Notes: generated from the sequence alone by a model not told the origin. A stretch of 64,000 bases of DNA from CBDDIP01 sp965229005 (GCA_965229005.1 CBDDIP010000001.1:1296393-1360392); one strand, 5' to 3'. Shown: positions 9,111-17,529, counted from the first letter of the stretch. Numbers and translations: made by a program.

Positions 9111-9151
9111 AGCCTGGCTCCGCCCCTGACCACCCGAGAAAAAGGACCGCT

Positions 9152-10162
9152 GTGGCGTACCAAGCTGAATACATCTGGATCGACGGCGCGACGCCGACTC
9201 CTCAACTCCGGAACAAGACGAAGATCCTGGCCGACGGCAAGGAGCCGCCGATCTGGGGCTTCGACGGTTCGTCCACCGAACAGGCCACGGGCGAAGCCAG
9301 CGACTGCATGCTCAAGCCGGTGTTCCAGTGTCCGGACCCGATCCGCGGTGGCAACAACATCCTGGTGCTCTGCGAGGTCTACCTGGCCGTCGAGGGCAAG
9401 CCGCACCCGACCAACACCCGTGCGACCGCCGAGAAGGCAGCCAAGAAGTACGCCAAGCAGGAGATGATCTTCGGCATCGAGCAGGAGTACACGATGCTCA
9501 AGCCCGATGGCACCCCGCTCGGCTTCCCGTCCGGCGGCGGCTTCCCCGCCCCGCAGGGCCCGTACTACTGCGGCGTCGGCACCGGCCGCGTCATCGGCCG
9601 CGAGATCATCGAGGAGCACACGCAGGCGTGCATCGACGCCGGCCTGATGATCGAGGGCACCAACGCCGAGGTGATGCCCGGTCAGTGGGAGTTCCAGATC
9701 GGCGCCGCCGACGCGCTCACCGTCAGCGACCACCTCTACGTCGCCCGCTGGCTGTTGCACCGCATCGCCGAGGACTACGACGTGGTCATCTCGTTCGCCG
9801 CCAAGCCGCAGAAGGGTGACTGGAACGGCGCCGGCGCGCACACCAACTTCTCGACGAAGGCGATGCGTGAGGGTTACGCCGCCATCGAGGCCGCCTGCAA
9901 GGCGATCGGCAAGAAGGTCGATCTGCACATCAAGGGCTACGGGCACGACATCGAGAGCCGCCTCACCGGCGCCCACGAGACCGCCCCGTACAACAAGTTC
10001 AGTTACGGCGTCAGCAACCGCGCCGCCAGCATCCGCATCCCGTGGCAGGTCGCCAAGGACGGCAAGGGCTACGCCGAGGATCGTCGCCCGAACGCCAACT
10101 GCGACCCGTACACGGTCACGCGGCTCATCGTGGAGACGGTTTGCGGCGCTGCCGCCGGCTGA
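9152..10162 (+). CDS. glnII: Glutamine synthetase, class II (GlnII)
   Basis: A 336-residue, eukaryote-like GSII that condenses glutamate and ammonia to glutamine with ATP. The start (AEYIWIDGATPTPQLRNKTK), WGFDGSSTEQA, the metal-ligand strand FGIEQEY (107-113), EVMPGQWEFQIG and the loop WNGAGAHTNFST are all class II signatures, and length matches the family. The start is GTG at 9152, with an AAAGGA ribosome site about 6 nt upstream. A strong terminator follows at 10183. Class II enzymes are not adenylylated, so control is probably transcriptional, consistent with the phased site upstream and the GlnR-like gene nearby. Confidence 0.95.
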   Translation: MAYQAEYIWIDGATPTPQLRNKTKILADGKEPPIWGFDGSSTEQATGEASDCMLKPVFQCPDPIRGGNNILVLCEVYLAVEGKPHPTNTRATAEKAAKKYAKQEMIFGIEQEYTMLKPDGTPLGFPSGGGFPAPQGPYYCGVGTGRVIGREIIEEHTQACIDAGLMIEGTNAEVMPGQWEFQIGAADALTVSDHLYVARWLLHRIAEDYDVVISFAAKPQKGDWNGAGAHTNFSTKAMREGYAAIEAACKAIGKKVDLHIKGYGHDIESRLTGAHETAPYNKFSYGVSNRAASIRIPWQVAKDGKGYAEDRRPNANCDPYTVTRLIVETVCGAAAG

Positions 10163-10182
10163 TTCACACCATCGTTCAGTGT

Positions 10183-10217
10183 CGAACGGGGGCCGGTCGG
10201 CCCCCGTTCGCGCTTTT
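10183..10217 (+). terminator. Rho-independent terminator after glnII
   Basis: A perfect 12-bp GC-rich stem (10183-10194 with 10199-10210) with loop GGTC is followed by CGCTTTTC. It separates glnII from the class I glutamine synthetase gene, so the two should be separate transcripts. Confidence 0.85.
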
Positions 10218-10273
10218 CGGCGCCGTGGCAACACGGCAAGACTGATCACATCGAGAAGAACCAGAGGTCGTCA

Positions 10274-11611
10274 GTGCTCGAACAGCAACGTGATTACGTG
10301 CTCCGCACGGTGGAGGAGCGCGGCGTCCGATTGATCCGGCTGTGGTTCACCGACATCCTCGGCAACCTCAAGAGCTTCGCCATCAGCCCGGCCGAGCTGG
10401 AGAACGCGCTCGAGGACGGGATGACCTTCGACGGCTCGTCGATCGACGGCTTCAGCCGCATCCAGGAGAGCGACGTGCTCGCCATCCCGGATCCGAACAC
10501 CTTCGAGGTCCTGCCCTGGGGCGACCCGAAGGCCACCGAGGCCCGCGTCTTCTGCGACATCCACAAGCTCGACGGCACGCCGTTCGAGGGCGATCCGCGT
10601 CAGGTGCTGCGCCGCAACCTGCAGGCCGCGCACGACCGCGGCTACACGTTCTACGTCGCCCCCGACCTCGAGTTCTTCTACTTCGCCCCGCCGGAGAAAG
10701 GCCAGGCGCCGGTGCCGTTGGACGAGGCCGGCTTCTTCGACCTCACCACGACTGACGTGTCGGGCAGCCTGCGCAAGCAGACGATCCGCACGCTCGAGAC
10801 GATGAGCATCCCCGTCGAGTACAGCTTCCACGAGGACGCACCGAGCCAGCACGAGATCGACCTGCGCCACACCGACGCACTGACGATGGCCGACAGCATC
10901 ATGACGTTCCGCCTCGTCGTGCGCGAGGTGGCCGCCAGCCACGGCGTGCACGCGACGTTCATGCCCAAGCCGCTCGAGGGCGTGCAGGGCAGCGGGATGC
11001 ACGTGCACCTGTCGCTGTTCACCGGCGAGGCCAACGCCTTCCACGACGACGACGACCCGTACAACATGTCGCCCGTCGCCAAGAGCTTCATGGCCGGGCT
11101 GCTGCACCACGCAGCGGAGATCACCGCGATCACCAACCAGACCGTCAACAGCTACAAGCGGCTGGTGCCCGGGTTCGAGGCGCCGGTGCACATCAGCTGG
11201 GCCCGCAACAACCGCAGCGGCCTGATCCGCGTGCCGATCCCCAAGCGCGGCAACCCCAGCGCCACCCGCATCGAGTACCGCTCGCCGGATCCGGCGTGCA
11301 ACCCGTACCTCGCCTTCAGCGTGCTGCTGGCGGCTGGTCTGCGCGGCGTCAGCGAGGGCTACGAGCTGCCGGTCGAAGCGGACGCCAACCTGTTCGAGAT
11401 GGACGACGCGCAGCTGCAGAAGCTCGGCATCGACCAGCTGCCGCAGTCGCTCAGCGATTCGCTGAAGGTGATGGAGCGGTCGACGCTGGTGCAAGAGGCA
11501 CTGGGCGAGCACATCTTCGAGTGGTTCCTCCGCAACAAGCGCAACGAGTGGCGGGCCTACAAGACCCACGTCAGTGCGTTCGAGCACGACCGCTACCTGA
11601 AGGCGCTCTGA
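10274..11611 (+). CDS. glnA: Glutamine synthetase, class I, alpha type lacking the adenylylation tyrosine
   Basis: A 445-residue GSI. Motifs seen: MTFDGSSIDGF (50-60), APDLEFFYF (129-137), HEDAPSQHEIDLR (186-198), KPLEGVQGSGMHVHLSL (232-248), RNNRSGLIRVP (311-321), RIEYRSPDPACNPYLAF. At the position that is the adenylylated Tyr in the beta class (NLYDLPP) this protein has NLFEMDD, with Phe at 374. It is also short, without the extra insertion of the beta class. It should therefore escape adenylyltransferase control. It starts at GTG 10274 and is followed 2 nt later by the regulator gene, with which it is surely co-transcribed. Confidence 0.93.
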   Translation: MLEQQRDYVLRTVEERGVRLIRLWFTDILGNLKSFAISPAELENALEDGMTFDGSSIDGFSRIQESDVLAIPDPNTFEVLPWGDPKATEARVFCDIHKLDGTPFEGDPRQVLRRNLQAAHDRGYTFYVAPDLEFFYFAPPEKGQAPVPLDEAGFFDLTTTDVSGSLRKQTIRTLETMSIPVEYSFHEDAPSQHEIDLRHTDALTMADSIMTFRLVVREVAASHGVHATFMPKPLEGVQGSGMHVHLSLFTGEANAFHDDDDPYNMSPVAKSFMAGLLHHAAEITAITNQTVNSYKRLVPGFEAPVHISWARNNRSGLIRVPIPKRGNPSATRIEYRSPDPACNPYLAFSVLLAAGLRGVSEGYELPVEADANLFEMDDAQLQKLGIDQLPQSLSDSLKVMERSTLVQEALGEHIFEWFLRNKRNEWRAYKTHVSAFEHDRYLKAL

Positions 11612-11613
11612 CC

Positions 11614-12297
11614 GTGGACCTGGTGGTCGTCTACCCGGAGCCACCGCCGCCGGATCTGGCGCGCACGCTCGACCTCGCCGGCTACCGCTGGAAGGCGATC
11701 GGCACCGCCGACGACATCAGCCGCAACGAGCCCGCCGCCGGTTGGGCCGGTGCCGTGGTCGCCTGCGACGCCGACCCCGAGGGCGCCTGGGCGTTCTGCC
11801 GCGCGTTGCGCAAGCGCGACGTTCCGATCCGTCTGCTGCTGCTGGTCGGTGGCAGCCAGCTGAGCGACCTCGAGCTGCGCGACGACCTGTTCGACGACTT
11901 CTGCCTCACCCCGTTCCACCCCGTCGAGGTCGAGGCCCGGCTGCGGCACCTGTTCTACCGCGGCAACGCCGAGGTCCGTTCGGAGATGGTCGAGTACAGC
12001 GGCCTGGCCCTGAACCTGGAGACCTACCAGGCCTCGATCGAGGGTCGCCCGCTCGACCTGACGTACATGGAGTACGAGCTGCTCAAGTTCCTCGCCCAGA
12101 ACCCGGGCAAGGTGTTCACCCGCGAGATGCTGCTCAGCCGGGTGTGGGGCTACGAGTACTACGGCGGCGCCCGCACCGTCGACGTCCACATCCGCCGCCT
12201 GCGCGCCAAGCTCGGCGAAGAGCACGCCAACCTCATCCAAACCGTCCGCAGCGTCGGCTACCGCTTCGGCCAATCCCGCTGGTCCAGCTCCGCCTGA
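11614..12297 (+). CDS. OmpR-type winged-helix regulator, GlnR-like
   Basis: A 227-residue protein. The N-terminal half (1-120) is a degenerate receiver domain: the only recognisable C-terminal element is DDFCLTPFHPVEVEARL, with Thr-Pro replacing the usual Lys-Pro. The C-terminal half is a classic winged helix: LTYMEYELLKFLAQNPGKVFTREMLL then VDVHIRRLRAKLGEE and TVRSVGYRF. No partner kinase is present. Actinobacterial GlnR is an orphan OmpR-type regulator of nitrogen genes with an atypical receiver; linkage to glnA, 2 nt away, makes that role likely here. GTG 11614 is the only start fitting the spacing. Confidence 0.8.
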   Translation: MDLVVVYPEPPPPDLARTLDLAGYRWKAIGTADDISRNEPAAGWAGAVVACDADPEGAWAFCRALRKRDVPIRLLLLVGGSQLSDLELRDDLFDDFCLTPFHPVEVEARLRHLFYRGNAEVRSEMVEYSGLALNLETYQASIEGRPLDLTYMEYELLKFLAQNPGKVFTREMLLSRVWGYEYYGGARTVDVHIRRLRAKLGEEHANLIQTVRSVGYRFGQSRWSSSA

Positions 12298-12317
12298 CCC
12301 GCCCCGAGCGCGAACCC

Positions 12318-12354
12318 GAGTAGCGCAGCGCCCCTGAGCGGCGCTCAGATACTC
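12318..12354. repeat. 37-bp hairpin repeat, copy 1
   Basis: Imperfect palindrome starting GAGTAGC and ending TACTC. It matches copy 2 at 13358-13394 in 30 of 37 positions, and both are followed by GACT. It lies between the convergent regulator gene and the AbiEi-like gene and contains the latter's stop codon (12345-12347). It may act as a bidirectional terminator or as a repetitive extragenic palindrome. Confidence 0.75.
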
Positions 12355-13289
12355 GACTCGAGCCGGAGGGCGACGCATCGGCGTCGATAGATCTCGACGA
12401 GCTCATCCAGCAGATCGTCGATGACCAGCAGATCGAGTGCGGTCACGCGATCGATCTGCCAACCGAGGAGATGTGCCTGTCGATCTCGACGCCGATCCTT
12501 GGTGGTTCCGTCGAGCAGGAGGTGGTCCGGATGCACGTCGACCTCGATGCCCCAGCGGATCTCCGGCACGCTGAGGTCGAGCCGAGCGCGAGATCCGTTC
12601 GGCAGGTCCAACCACGTCGCCTGCGACGTGACCGGGACGCCGCGAGCGCGCAGGGGCATCGCCAACCGGACCTCTGCGTGCGACTCCAGCGGATCGCCCG
12701 GCAGGCGTCCGGCGAGCGTGGTCACGAAGAGCCTCGAACCCGGCCGCGACGTCCGGGCCAGTCGGTGAGCGATGTCGACCAGCGCGTTCAGGTTGCATCG
12801 GCCCTCGTGCAGGATCTGCTCCACCACGGACGCGTGATCGAGCGGTTTGAGATCGGCGGCGAGGTCGAACGCGAGTCGCCACGGTGACGCGACGCGAATT
12901 CCATCGGTGCGCACGAACACATCCGACGGATCGATCGCCGTCGTCTGACGGAGCACGATCCCAAGGTGGTCGAACTCGATGCCGTGCGGCGCCGCGAAGT
13001 ACAGGCGCCGATCGTTCGGCATCCGTCGCAGGCCCCAGAGTCGACCTCCACTCGGTCCGGTGATGAAGCCGGACTCGTGGGCGCAGCAGAGAGCGACACA
13101 TCGGGACTCCAGGGTCACGGGCGACGTCGCGATCCGGTACACCCCCCGGTGCTCCCTGACCAGCAGACCCGAGCCGGCGAGCGTGCGTATCGCTTTGGCC
13201 GAGATCTCCGCCTCGCGGAGCTGACTGGTGGTGATGATCCCGTGGTGCCTGCGGACGACGTCCACCGCGGCTGGGCTGAGTGCGGCCAT
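12345..13289 (-). CDS. AbiEi-like antitoxin-domain protein with DUF559-type C-terminus
   Basis: A 314-residue protein. Residues 5-60 form a winged-helix region typical of AbiEi-type N-termini (VVRRHHGIITTSQLREAEIS, then GSGLLVREHRGVYRIA). The C-terminal part (about 215-300) has the DUF559/Vsr-like layout RLDLSVPEIRWGIEVDVHPDH ... KDRRRDRQAHLLGWQIDRVT, with an Asp/Glu core like nuclease-fold proteins. Many actinobacteria carry numerous copies of this family; function is not established. No adjacent AbiEii-type nucleotidyltransferase toxin is present. The gene sits alone between two copies of a 37-bp hairpin, suggesting that it moves or was inserted as a unit. Confidence 0.75.
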   Translation of the reverse strand: MAALSPAAVDVVRRHHGIITTSQLREAEISAKAIRTLAGSGLLVREHRGVYRIATSPVTLESRCVALCCAHESGFITGPSGGRLWGLRRMPNDRRLYFAAPHGIEFDHLGIVLRQTTAIDPSDVFVRTDGIRVASPWRLAFDLAADLKPLDHASVVEQILHEGRCNLNALVDIAHRLARTSRPGSRLFVTTLAGRLPGDPLESHAEVRLAMPLRARGVPVTSQATWLDLPNGSRARLDLSVPEIRWGIEVDVHPDHLLLDGTTKDRRRDRQAHLLGWQIDRVTALDLLVIDDLLDELVEIYRRRCVALRLESSI

Positions 13290-13357
13290 GAGCGCTCCTC
13301 GATCGAGCTTGTCGATTCGGGGAAGCCGGTCAGGAAAGCGTACGGGCCGTCGATGTG

Positions 13358-13394
13358 GAGTAGCTGGGCGCCCCTCACGGGCGCTCAGCTACTC
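13358..13394. repeat. 37-bp hairpin repeat, copy 2
   Basis: Better-paired copy of the repeat at 12318: the two 15-nt arms (13358-13372 and 13380-13394) match at 14 positions. It lies between the start of the AbiEi-like gene and the xylA promoter. Together the copies bracket the gene in direct orientation. Confidence 0.75.
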
Positions 13395-13420
13395 GACTTT
13401 GGCGAACAGGAAGGTGGCGG

Positions 13421-13449
13421 TCGACGGGGCGGGTGGGCGGCTGTACAGT
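13421..13449 (+). promoter_or_regulatory. Probable xylA promoter
   Basis: A -35-like TCGACG (13421-13426), a 17-bp spacer and a -10-like TACAGT (13444-13449) lie 45 bp before the xylA ATG. A ribosome site (GAGGAAGG) follows about 8 nt upstream of the start. Confidence 0.5.
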
Positions 13450-13493
13450 GGCGAGGCCGGGCACCTCAACTCCCCTCGAGGAAGGCAACCCAC

Positions 13494-14660
13494 ATGAGCG
13501 ATTTCGTGCCGACGCCCGCGCACAAGTTCACCTTTGGCCTCTGGACGGTCGGCAATCGTGGCCGCGACCCGTTCGGGCTCGAAGTCCGTGACGCGCTCGA
13601 CCCGGTGCACACCGTGCACAAGCTGGCCGAGATCGGCGCCTACGGCGTCAACTTCCACGACGACGACCTCGTGCCGTTCGGGTCGTCGAACCAGGAGAAG
13701 GAGAAGATCCTCAAGCAGTTCCGCAAGGCGCTGGACGAGACTGGGCTCAAGGTCCCGATGGCCACCACGAACCTCTTCGGGCAACCGGTCTTCAAGGAGG
13801 GCGCGTTCGTCGCCAACGACCCGCGCGTCCGTCGCTACGCGGTGAAGAAGACGTTCGAGGCGATCGACATGGGCGTCGAGCTCGGCGCTGAGATCTACGT
13901 CATGTGGGGCGGCCGCGAGGGCACCGAGGTCGATGCCGCGAAGGACACCCGCCTCGCCCTCGACCGTCTCGCCGAGGCCGTCAACCTGTGCTGCGCGCAC
14001 GCCCGCGAGCGCGGCTACGCGCTGAAGTTCGCCATTGAGCCGAAGCCGAACGAGCCCCGCGGCGACATGCTGCTGCCAACGGTCGGGCACGCGCTCGCGT
14101 TCATCAACGAGCTCGAGTGGCCGGAGATGGTCGGGCTCAACCCGGAGTTCGCCCACGAGACGATGAGCGGCCTCAACTTCACGCAGGCGATCGCCCAGAC
14201 GCTGTGGCAGGGCAAGCTCTTCCACATCGACCTCAACGCCCAGCGCCCTGGCAAGTTCGACCAGGACTTCCGCTTCGGCAGCGAAGGCATCCGCGACGCG
14301 TTCTACCTCGTGCGTCTGCTCGAGGACGCCGGCTACGACGGCATGCGCCACTTCGACGCGCACGCCTACCGCACCGAGGACGCCGAGGGCGTGTGGGAGT
14401 TCGCACGCGGCTGCATGCGCACCTACCTGATCCTCGCCGAGAAGGCCGAGCGGATGAAGACCGACCCGGAGATCCAGGCGGCGATGCGTGTCGCCAAGGC
14501 GCACGAGCTGTCGATCCCGACGTCGCCCGACGGGCTCGGTGCTGCGGCACTGGCCAGCATCCGCAACGAGGACGCCGACATCGCCGAGCTGGCTGCGCAG
14601 GGCTACGGCCACGAGCGCCTCGACCAGCTCGTCAACGAGTTGCTCCTCGGGGTGCGCTGA
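13494..14660 (+). CDS. xylA: Xylose isomerase
   Basis: A 388-residue enzyme converting D-xylose to D-xylulose, of the short actinobacterial class. Visible motifs are FTFGLWTVGNRGRDPFG at the N-terminus, the catalytic His55 in GVNFHDDDLVPFG, MWGGREGTE, the first metal-ligand strand FAIEPKPNEPRGD, GLNPEFAHETMSGLNF, and FHIDLNAQRPGKFDQDFRFG containing further metal ligands. ATG at 13494 follows a clear GAGGAAGG ribosome site. It begins the xylose cluster: xylB follows after 15 nt and the importer lies beyond. Cytosolic. Confidence 0.97.
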   Translation: MSDFVPTPAHKFTFGLWTVGNRGRDPFGLEVRDALDPVHTVHKLAEIGAYGVNFHDDDLVPFGSSNQEKEKILKQFRKALDETGLKVPMATTNLFGQPVFKEGAFVANDPRVRRYAVKKTFEAIDMGVELGAEIYVMWGGREGTEVDAAKDTRLALDRLAEAVNLCCAHARERGYALKFAIEPKPNEPRGDMLLPTVGHALAFINELEWPEMVGLNPEFAHETMSGLNFTQAIAQTLWQGKLFHIDLNAQRPGKFDQDFRFGSEGIRDAFYLVRLLEDAGYDGMRHFDAHAYRTEDAEGVWEFARGCMRTYLILAEKAERMKTDPEIQAAMRVAKAHELSIPTSPDGLGAAALASIRNEDADIAELAAQGYGHERLDQLVNELLLGVR

Positions 14661-14675
14661 GTTCAAGCTGCTGCG

Positions 14676-16118
14676 ATGCCGTTGATCGCCGGCGTCGACT
14701 CGTCGACGCAATCCACGAAGGTCGAGATCCGAGACGCCGACACCGGTGAGGTGCGTGGGCGCGGCAGCGCGCCGCACCCACCGGTGCACCCCCCGCGAAG
14801 CGAGCAGGATCCGGCCGCGTGGTGGGCCGCCTTCGAGACCGCCTTCGCTGCGGCCGCCACGGCTGCTGGCACGACCACCGTCGACGCGATCAGCATCGCC
14901 GGACAGCAGCACGGGATGGTCGCGCTGGACGCCGATCGCACCGTGATCCGCCCGGCGAAGCTGTGGAACGACACCGAGACCGCGCCCGACGCAGGCTGGC
15001 TCATCAAGCAGCTCGCCTCGCCCGATCGCGACGGCACCGCGGCGTGGGCCGCCGCCGTCGGCTCGGTCCCCGTGGCCAGCTTCACCAGCACGAAGCTCAG
15101 CTGGCTCCACCGCAGCGAGCCCGAGTCGTGGGCCCGACTCGCACATGTGCTGCTCCCCCACGACTGGCTCACGATGAAGCTGACCGGCGAGCTCGTCACC
15201 GACCGCGGCGACGCCAGCGGCACCGGCTACTGGAGCCCGAGCGCCGGCGAGTACCGCTGGGACGTCCTCGCGCTCATCGACAAGGACCTCGACTGGCCGG
15301 CCGTCGTGCCGCGCGTGCTCGGCCCCACCGAGCAGGCCGGCACGTGGAACGGCGCCGTCGTCGGGCCCGGCACCGGCGACAACATGGCCGGCGCCCTCGG
15401 CCTCGGGTTGCGCCCCGGCGACGCGGTGATCTCGATCGGCACGAGCGGCGCGGTCTACACCGTCAGCGATCGCCCGACCGCAGACGCGTCGGGTCTCGTC
15501 GCCGGGTTCGCCGACGCCACGGGGCGCTACCTCCCGCTGGCGTGCACGCTCAACGCGGCGAAGGTGATCGACGCGATGACCGCGCTGCTCGGCGTCGACC
15601 ACGCCACGTTCGACGCGCTCGCCGAGGCGAGTGCGGCCGGCGCCGGCGGCCTCACGTTGATCCCGTACTTCGACGGCGAGCGCACGCCGAACCTGCCGAA
15701 GGCGACCGGCGTGCTCGCCGGGTTGCGCAGCGACGTCAGTCGCGAGCAGGTCGCCCGAGCGACGATCGAGGGCGTCGCCTGCCACCTCCTCGACGCTCTC
15801 GACGCGGTCCGAGCTCACGCCGACGTCACGGGTCGCGTCGTCCTCGTCGGCGGCGGGGCGCGGTCCGCGAGCCTGCGCCAGACGATCGCCGACCTCTGCG
15901 ATCGGCCGGTGTTCGTCGTCGATGAACCGGAGGCGGTGGCCACCGGCGCCGCCGTCCAAGCGGCGGCCGTGCTTGCCGGATGCACCCCCTCGGAGATCGC
16001 CGATCGGTGGCGACTCGGCACCGGTGAGCTGGTGCAACGCGCTCCCGACGAGGGCACGGGCGACACGGTCCGGGCCCAGTACGCGTCGCTCCGCGACCAC
16101 GCCTACGCCGTCGACTGA
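14676..16118 (+). CDS. xylB: Xylulokinase
   Basis: A 480-residue FGGY-family kinase phosphorylating D-xylulose to xylulose 5-phosphate. It begins IAGVDSSTQSTKVEIRD (phosphate-binding loop 1). It also has ISIAGQQHGMVALD (typical of xylulokinases), DWLTMKLTGE, GTGDNMAGALGLGL, IGTSGAVYTV and, near the end, the FGGY ATP-site segment VVLVGGGARSASLRQTIADL. It lies 15 nt behind xylA, a standard xylAB pair feeding the pentose phosphate pathway. Confidence 0.95.
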   Translation: MPLIAGVDSSTQSTKVEIRDADTGEVRGRGSAPHPPVHPPRSEQDPAAWWAAFETAFAAAATAAGTTTVDAISIAGQQHGMVALDADRTVIRPAKLWNDTETAPDAGWLIKQLASPDRDGTAAWAAAVGSVPVASFTSTKLSWLHRSEPESWARLAHVLLPHDWLTMKLTGELVTDRGDASGTGYWSPSAGEYRWDVLALIDKDLDWPAVVPRVLGPTEQAGTWNGAVVGPGTGDNMAGALGLGLRPGDAVISIGTSGAVYTVSDRPTADASGLVAGFADATGRYLPLACTLNAAKVIDAMTALLGVDHATFDALAEASAAGAGGLTLIPYFDGERTPNLPKATGVLAGLRSDVSREQVARATIEGVACHLLDALDAVRAHADVTGRVVLVGGGARSASLRQTIADLCDRPVFVVDEPEAVATGAAVQAAAVLAGCTPSEIADRWRLGTGELVQRAPDEGTGDTVRAQYASLRDHAYAVD

Positions 16119-16175
16119 CGCCCTCCATCAGGGAACGCCAGCATGAACGGATTGGAAATCCGCGCTTTACAACCG

Positions 16176-16200
16176 ACTTTGTTCGGAGTAAGAACTAAGT
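16176..16200. promoter_or_regulatory. Candidate ROK-repressor (XylR-type) operator before the xylose importer
   Basis: An interrupted palindrome ACTTTGTTC, 7-bp spacer, GAACTAAGT: the arms match at 8 of 9 positions. It stands in a locally AT-rich patch 128 bp before the binding-protein ATG. A TTTACA element (16166-16171) 17 bp before TAAGAA (16189-16194) could be a promoter overlapped by the palindrome, the usual layout for repression. A ROK regulator gene closes the same cluster. Confidence 0.55.
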
Positions 16201-16327
16201 CTGCAAGCGATCAACGGTCGCCGAGGGGGATCACACGTGGGGGAATCACGTGGGTGTGCCACTTCTGTGTTCAATGCGGTCGTTGCCGTTTGCGAAGCGT
16301 GAAACAACCAACCGCAAGGGAGCACAC

Positions 16328-17476
16328 ATGAAGAGGTCCATCCGGATCGCCTCGTACCTCACCGTCGGCAGCCTGGCGCTGCTGAGCGCGTGTGGCAGCG
16401 ACGAGAAGAGCGACACCACGGCCGCACCGGGCACCTCGCCCGCGGCCACCACCCCGGCAGGCACCACCCCGGCAGGCACCACGCCCGCCGGTGGCGGCGG
16501 CAAGGTCGGCGTCATCCTCCCCGACTCGAAGAGCTCGGACCGCTGGGAGACCGCTGACCGCCCGTACCTCGAGGAGGCCTTCAAGGCCGCCGGTCTCGAG
16601 TACGACATCCAGAACGCAGAAGGCGACGCGGCCAACATGGCCACCATCGCCGATCAGATGATCACCAACGGCGTGACCGTGCTGATGATCGTCAACCTCG
16701 ACAGCGAGTCGGGCGCACAGATCGAGCAGAAGGCCGCTGACGCGGGCGTGAAGACGATCGACTACGACCGCCTCACCCTCAACGGTTCGGCGTCCGTCTA
16801 CATCTCGTTCGACAACGTGCAGGTCGGCACGCTGCAGGGCGAAGGCCTCGTCAAGTGCCTCGCCGACAAGAAGGTCGAGAAGCCGGCCATCGCCGTGCTG
16901 AACGGCTCGCCGACGGACAACAACGCCACGCTGTTCAAGCAGGGCTACGACGCGGTGCTGAAGCCGCACTTCGACTCCGGTGAGTACACGCTGGTCGACG
17001 ACCAGTCCGTGCCGGAGTGGAACAACGAAAAGGGTGGCCAGATCTTCGAGCAGATGCTCACGGCCGCTGGTGGCAAGGTCGACGGCGTGCTCGCCGCCAA
17101 CGACGGCCTCGGTGGCGCTGCCATCACGGTCCTCAAGGCCAACAACCTGCAGGTGCCCGTCACCGGTCAGGACGCCAGCGTCGATGGTCTGCGCAACATC
17201 CTCACCGGCGATCAGTGCATGACCGTCTACAAGGCTGTGAAGACCGAAGCCGAAGCAGCTGCTGCTGCGGCGATCGCTCTGGCCAACGGCGAGGAGCCCG
17301 CTGCCACTGGCACGGTCACCGACACCGAGGCCGGCCGCGAGGTCCCCGCCGTGCTCGCCACCCCGGTGGCGATCTACCTCGACAACGTCAAGGACGTCAT
17401 CGACGACGGCTACCAGACCAAGGAAGCCGTCTGCAAGGACCTCGAAGCAGAGTGCACCGCAGCTGGCATCAGCTGA
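16328..17476 (+). CDS. xylF: Xylose ABC transporter substrate-binding lipoprotein
   Basis: A 382-residue periplasmic-binding-protein-family lipoprotein. Signal peptide and lipobox LLSAC (about 17-21) are followed by a low-complexity linker containing three copies of PAGTT/PAGGG encoded by a 15-bp tandem repeat. The sugar-binding domain starts GKVGVILPDSKSSDRW and keeps the type I features QNAEGDAANMATIADQMI, VIMIVNLDSE-like strand, ANDGLGGAAI and VTGQDASVDGLRNI, closest to XylF-type proteins. Neighbouring xylA/xylB, ATPase and permease genes support D-xylose as substrate. The final region contains three Cys (CKDLEAEC and one upstream) that could form a disulfide. Confidence 0.9.
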   Translation: MKRSIRIASYLTVGSLALLSACGSDEKSDTTAAPGTSPAATTPAGTTPAGTTPAGGGGKVGVILPDSKSSDRWETADRPYLEEAFKAAGLEYDIQNAEGDAANMATIADQMITNGVTVLMIVNLDSESGAQIEQKAADAGVKTIDYDRLTLNGSASVYISFDNVQVGTLQGEGLVKCLADKKVEKPAIAVLNGSPTDNNATLFKQGYDAVLKPHFDSGEYTLVDDQSVPEWNNEKGGQIFEQMLTAAGGKVDGVLAANDGLGGAAITVLKANNLQVPVTGQDASVDGLRNILTGDQCMTVYKAVKTEAEAAAAAAIALANGEEPAATGTVTDTEAGREVPAVLATPVAIYLDNVKDVIDDGYQTKEAVCKDLEAECTAAGIS

Positions 17477-17491
17477 CGAAGACGTCGTGTT

Positions 17492-17529
17492 GAGTCGTCG
17501 GGCCGGCGCCGCTGCTGGCCCGACGACTC
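17492..17529 (+). promoter_or_regulatory. Intercistronic hairpin between xylF and the ATPase gene
   Basis: A perfect 13-bp stem (17492-17504 with 17517-17529) and a 12-nt loop, without a T-run. In binding-protein-dependent transport operons such structures commonly protect the mRNA of the highly expressed binding protein or partly terminate before the ATPase and permease genes. That role here is inferred from position. Confidence 0.6.

Noticed and set aside
10218..10273. Second GlnR-like box upstream of glnA
   Set aside because: ATCAC is followed by AAGAA rather than GnAAC at the 6-bp spacing, so the match is too weak to report as a site.
13389..16100. Long open frame antisense to xylA and xylB
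   Set aside because: It is a GC-skew shadow: composition is Arg/Ala/Gly-rich without any domain, and both underlying plus-strand genes are unmistakable.
16204..16260. Two CACGTG hexamers before xylF considered as an operator
   Set aside because: The surrounding arms are not symmetric and the hexamer is short; the palindrome at 16176 is a better candidate.
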